64,000 bases of DNA from Gallibacter pasteurianus_A (GTDB taxonomy: Bacteria > Bacillota > Clostridia > Peptostreptococcales > Anaerovoracaceae). Within the stretch, counting starts at the first letter, position 1. Every line of letters begins with the position of its first letter. The translations under genes and the position numbers were made by a program. Of the stretch, positions 61,636 to 64,000 are shown in pieces. The DNA lies in contig CAVBJF010000002.1 in NCBI GenBank assembly GCA_963596005.1, positions 62,001 to 126,000 of the forward strand, given 5' to 3'. Below the pieces are notes generated by a model, which was not told where the DNA came from, ran no database searches, and was given only the letters and a program-made list of their open reading frames with translations.

Positions 61636-62460
61636 ATGAAAACAAAGCTTTTTACTGGAATGAAAAAGAACTTTTTAACAGCTACCTTGCTAGCGCTTGT
61701 ACTTGCTGTAGGAATTTTTCCTGCTACAGCTTTTGCCGGCACGGGTACCCCGGTGACAGAGGTTAATATATCAATTACCGAGCCGGCAGTAGGGGCAACA
61801 CCGGCTTCTCAGGCAACCATAGAAACTGATCCTGCAGGAGCTGCAGACTTTGACGGTCTGAAATGGGCCAAGGTTACGGATTCGGATTATGACGGTACAG
61901 GCGAGCCTCAAAGTATGACTCTAATGCAGGAAGGTGCAAAGTTTGAAGCCGGAAATTACTATGTGATGATTGCAAATATAGTTTGCGACCCCGACTACGT
62001 ATTTCAAGAATCAGAAGAGGGACTGTCTGTGACAGTCAACGATGACTGGGTAACCTACGCAGACCCGTCTCCGGCTGATAATGTGACAGAAATCAATGTG
62101 TATAAGGCTTACTATGTCACAAACCATACTCATACATATAGTCTTGATAAATGGAGTAGCAACGCTTCTTCACACTGGCATCAGTGCACCGATGCTAATT
62201 GCCCGGATAAGGCTGCTAGCATCAAGGACACAGCAAAGCATACTTTCAAGTGGGTTGTTGATCGTAAGGCTACTGCAGATCAGGTAGGCCTCAAGCATGA
62301 GGAATGCACAGTATGTGGCTATACACGTAACGAAAACACAAAGATTACTAATAGCCCACAAACCGGAGATACTATGAATATCGTACTTCCACTGGGTATC
62401 ATGCTTGTGAGTGGAGCCGGCGTTGGTGCAGCAGTATATAGAAAGAAACAGCACAACTAA
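61636..62460 (+). CDS. Sortase-anchored surface protein with His/Cys-rich cassette
   Basis: 274 residues. Signal peptide (residues 1-35, ending AFA), an Ig-like or linker region of about 120 residues, then a His/Cys cassette: HTHTYSLDKW, SHWHQCTDANCP, KHTFKW, KHEECTVCGY (about 175-240). The C-terminus is a sortase signal: SPQTGD, a hydrophobic segment and a basic end RKKQHN. Cassettes of this kind recur in gut and oral Firmicutes surface proteins; what they bind is unknown. Cys/His spacing would allow metal binding, but this is only a suggestion. A related protein lies downstream. Confidence 0.8.
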   Translation: MKTKLFTGMKKNFLTATLLALVLAVGIFPATAFAGTGTPVTEVNISITEPAVGATPASQATIETDPAGAADFDGLKWAKVTDSDYDGTGEPQSMTLMQEGAKFEAGNYYVMIANIVCDPDYVFQESEEGLSVTVNDDWVTYADPSPADNVTEINVYKAYYVTNHTHTYSLDKWSSNASSHWHQCTDANCPDKAASIKDTAKHTFKWVVDRKATADQVGLKHEECTVCGYTRNENTKITNSPQTGDTMNIVLPLGIMLVSGAGVGAAVYRKKQHN

Positions 62461-62494
62461 ACAGACCCGATAGGGTAAATATAAGTTTATGAGT

Positions 62495-62526
62495 GGGCGA
62501 CTGCCGAGAGGTAGTCGTCCATTTTT
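62495..62526 (+). terminator. Terminator after the first surface protein gene
   Basis: 11-bp stem GGGCGACTGCC (62495-62505) with GGTAGTCGTCC (62510-62520), GAGA loop, then ATTTTT. Confidence 0.9.
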
Positions 62527-62546
62527 CGGCTTTTGAGATAAAATGT

Positions 62547-62575
62547 TTTACAAAGGATTTCCTATCTGATAAAAT
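62547..62575 (+). promoter_or_regulatory. Promoter of the second surface protein gene
   Basis: TTTACA (62547-62552), 17 bases, TAAAAT (62570-62575). Confidence 0.5.
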
Positions 62576-62667
62576 TTTAAGCATGATAGAGGCTGTTAGC
62601 ACGGATATAGATGGAAACGTAGAAGAAAGAATGCGTTCTATAACGTTGATGAACTTGGAGGGACATT

Positions 62668-63855
62668 ATGATACGTATTTTGCAGGAAGTTATATCTTCG
62701 AAATGTCAATATGGTAATAGGCTGAAAAAAGGGATGAGCGTGATATTAGTATTTTTTGTAATGATTGCTTGTCTTGTAATGCCAACAGATACTGTGCGAG
62801 CAGAAAGTAGCGAAATCGTTACCGATTTATCTGCTTATACACAGCAACCTTCAGATCAGCAGATTGAGGATGGAAAAACTTATTTGCTAACAAGCAATAA
62901 GCGGATAACAAGTTATCAGTTTGGCTATGTCAATTATGGAGATGGCAATGAGTGCAACATCATCATTAAAGATCTTACAATGCTGACAGGCCAACGGTGC
63001 TCTGGATTAACTTTTTATAATGCCAATGGTGATTGGACTATTAACCTATATATTGATGGTACTAATATTATTGATGCCGGAGGCTGGGGTGGCCTGTGTG
63101 TAAACAGCAGCCAGTATGCTGGTAAGACTACGATTAACTTCTGTTATGTAAGTGATTCGTCAAGTATTACAATAAATGGATCATCAGGAGGAACTCAGGA
63201 TGCGACATACGATCTTCCGGATCAGTACAAACCGGAGGATGCGGTTTTAAGGACTCATAGTGTTGAAGCATCGCTGGGAGCAAATACAGAGATTAATACT
63301 CTTAGGGTTGCAGCCACTTCTTATACGGATATAAATTCGGCATTTAATGCAGCAAAGACAAGCAGACCATTACTAGTGACTTTAAGACATACTCATGCTG
63401 CAGATGCATGGCAACATAACGAAAACCAGCACTGGAAAATTTGCACCATTTGTAACCGGGAATTTGATCGTGTGGATCATTTAGGTGGCACGGCAACCTG
63501 CTCAACTGAGGCAGTTTGCGATACTTGCGGTGAAAGCTATGGAGCAGTTGAGCCTACAAATCACAGCAATTTGAAGCATGTTGTGCAGAAAGCACCTACA
63601 GCTGCTGCAGAGGGCAATACCGAATATTGGTACTGCGACGGCTGTGATAAGTATTACAGCGATGAAGATGCAAACAATGAAATTAGCTTGAAAGACACAG
63701 TTATAGATAAGCTAACACCTACGATATCTGATGAGGATTCTGATGAAGATATTCTAAAAACAGGTGATGAAACTAATATGGCTTTATTGCTCGCACTGCT
63801 GCTTGTGAGCAGCTGTGGCATGATACTTACTACAAGATTTATAGGAAAAAAATAA
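62668..63855 (+). CDS. Second surface protein with related His/Cys cassette and sortase-like end
   Basis: 395 residues. An N-terminal signal anchor with a hydrophobic core (about 24-38) ends near VRAES. A central region of about 150 residues resembles a beta-rich passenger with Asn/Gly turns. The His/Cys cassette has HTHAADAWQHNENQHWKIC, CTICNREFDRVDH, CSTEAVCDTCGESYG and WYCDGCDKYYSDED. The C-terminus is ILKTGDE, a hydrophobic segment and a basic end, like a sortase signal without the usual Pro. GGAGGGACATT precedes the ATG. It shares cassette and anchor with the gene before it, so an old duplication is likely. Confidence 0.75.
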   Translation: MIRILQEVISSKCQYGNRLKKGMSVILVFFVMIACLVMPTDTVRAESSEIVTDLSAYTQQPSDQQIEDGKTYLLTSNKRITSYQFGYVNYGDGNECNIIIKDLTMLTGQRCSGLTFYNANGDWTINLYIDGTNIIDAGGWGGLCVNSSQYAGKTTINFCYVSDSSSITINGSSGGTQDATYDLPDQYKPEDAVLRTHSVEASLGANTEINTLRVAATSYTDINSAFNAAKTSRPLLVTLRHTHAADAWQHNENQHWKICTICNREFDRVDHLGGTATCSTEAVCDTCGESYGAVEPTNHSNLKHVVQKAPTAAAEGNTEYWYCDGCDKYYSDEDANNEISLKDTVIDKLTPTISDEDSDEDILKTGDETNMALLLALLLVSSCGMILTTRFIGKK

Positions 63856-63881
63856 GTTTTAGAGATAGAAAAGAGAAAATC

Positions 63882-64000
63882 ATGCAAACAAAAAGTGAAA
63901 AAGCAAGTATTCTTGCAAAGCGATACTTGTTTTTTATTGTAGGTCTTATCATCATGGCGTTTGGGATTGCATTTTCCATAAACGCGGCACTTGGCACATC
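63882..64000 (+). CDS. Start of a YczE/YitT-like membrane protein (truncated by window end)
   Basis: The first 39 residues are visible from the ATG at 63882 (AAGAGAAAAT upstream). They begin MQTKSEKASILAKRYLFF and continue into a membrane segment with GLIIMAFGIAFSINAALGTS, the start of the YczE/DUF6198 family of integral membrane proteins. Function unknown in the family. The rest lies outside the window. Confidence 0.6.
   Translation, partial: MQTKSEKASILAKRYLFFIVGLIIMAFGIAFSINAALGT

Noticed and set aside
62493..62717. 74-residue open frame between the two surface protein genes
   Set aside because: It starts in the stem of a strong terminator, has no ribosome binding site and overlaps the promoter and start of the next gene.

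Overview
The window looks like a chromosomal segment of a low-GC, anaerobic, Gram-positive bacterium of the class Clostridia. This rests on a butyryl-CoA dehydrogenase/EtfBA cluster, an [FeFe] hydrogenase, NfnAB, desulfoferrodoxin, a fused 2-hydroxyacyl-CoA dehydratase activase, heavy use of ATA/AGA codons, strong AGGAGG ribosome binding sites, and Firmicutes gene orders (dnaG-rpoD-trmK-nif3; infC-rpmI-rplT; mreBCD next to radC and minD). A lineage near the Eubacterium/Mogibacterium group is a guess, not something the sequence proves. No phage, insertion sequence or CRISPR array was found.

Layout. 1-5.1 kb: end of a membrane-anchored protein, then topA-hslV-hslU-yigZ. 5.1-6.65 kb: an array of 15 tRNA genes behind a near-consensus promoter. 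6.7-12.6 kb: tdk, a short proB, xerD, tagO/wecA, nrdR, cmk and a decayed-looking DUF1015 protein. 12.7-20.5 kb: cell-shape block radC-mreB-mreC-mreD-PBP2-minD facing rodA. 20.6-24.6 kb: rny, then a cysteine desulfurase with thiI. 24.7-31.2 kb: energy block bcd-etfB-etfA and a group-B-like [FeFe] hydrogenase, running into prmA-rsmE. 31.2-39.8 kb: a class A PBP (minus strand), comEC, holA and nfnAB. 39.8-46.4 kb: thiN (minus), a DUF975 membrane protein, a lipoprotein, dnaG-rpoD-trmK-nif3. 46.4-54 kb: RNase P RNA, a MATE transporter, a cytidylate-kinase-like protein, a 1410-residue activase, yebC and 6S RNA. 54-57.4 kb: a MoxR/VWA pair, lexA (minus) and desulfoferrodoxin. 57.4-61.5 kb: IF3 operon with its leader, a trigger-factor-like lipoprotein, and a glycine riboswitch controlling an AGCS symporter. 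61.6-64 kb: two sortase-type surface proteins and the start of a YczE-like membrane protein.

How it fits together. EtfAB with butyryl-CoA dehydrogenase can make reduced ferredoxin by flavin-based electron bifurcation; the hydrogenase and NfnAB are potential users of that ferredoxin. EtfA carries an extra N-terminal two-[4Fe-4S] ferredoxin domain. MreBCD, PBP2, RodA, the class A PBP and TagO cover rod elongation and wall polymer priming. Most of the window is housekeeping. The points best worth a second look are the glycine riboswitch, whose 3-way pairing can be read directly and predicts an OFF switch by ribosome-binding-site sequestration, preceded by two mutually exclusive hairpins; a MinD-like ATPase with no MinC/MinE; a DUF1015 protein lacking its signature motif; a PBP2 with two large insertions; the 1410-residue activase without its usual dehydratase partner; and several start codons that differ from the longest open frame (TTG for comEC and the activase, ATT for infC, an apparently leaderless thiN).
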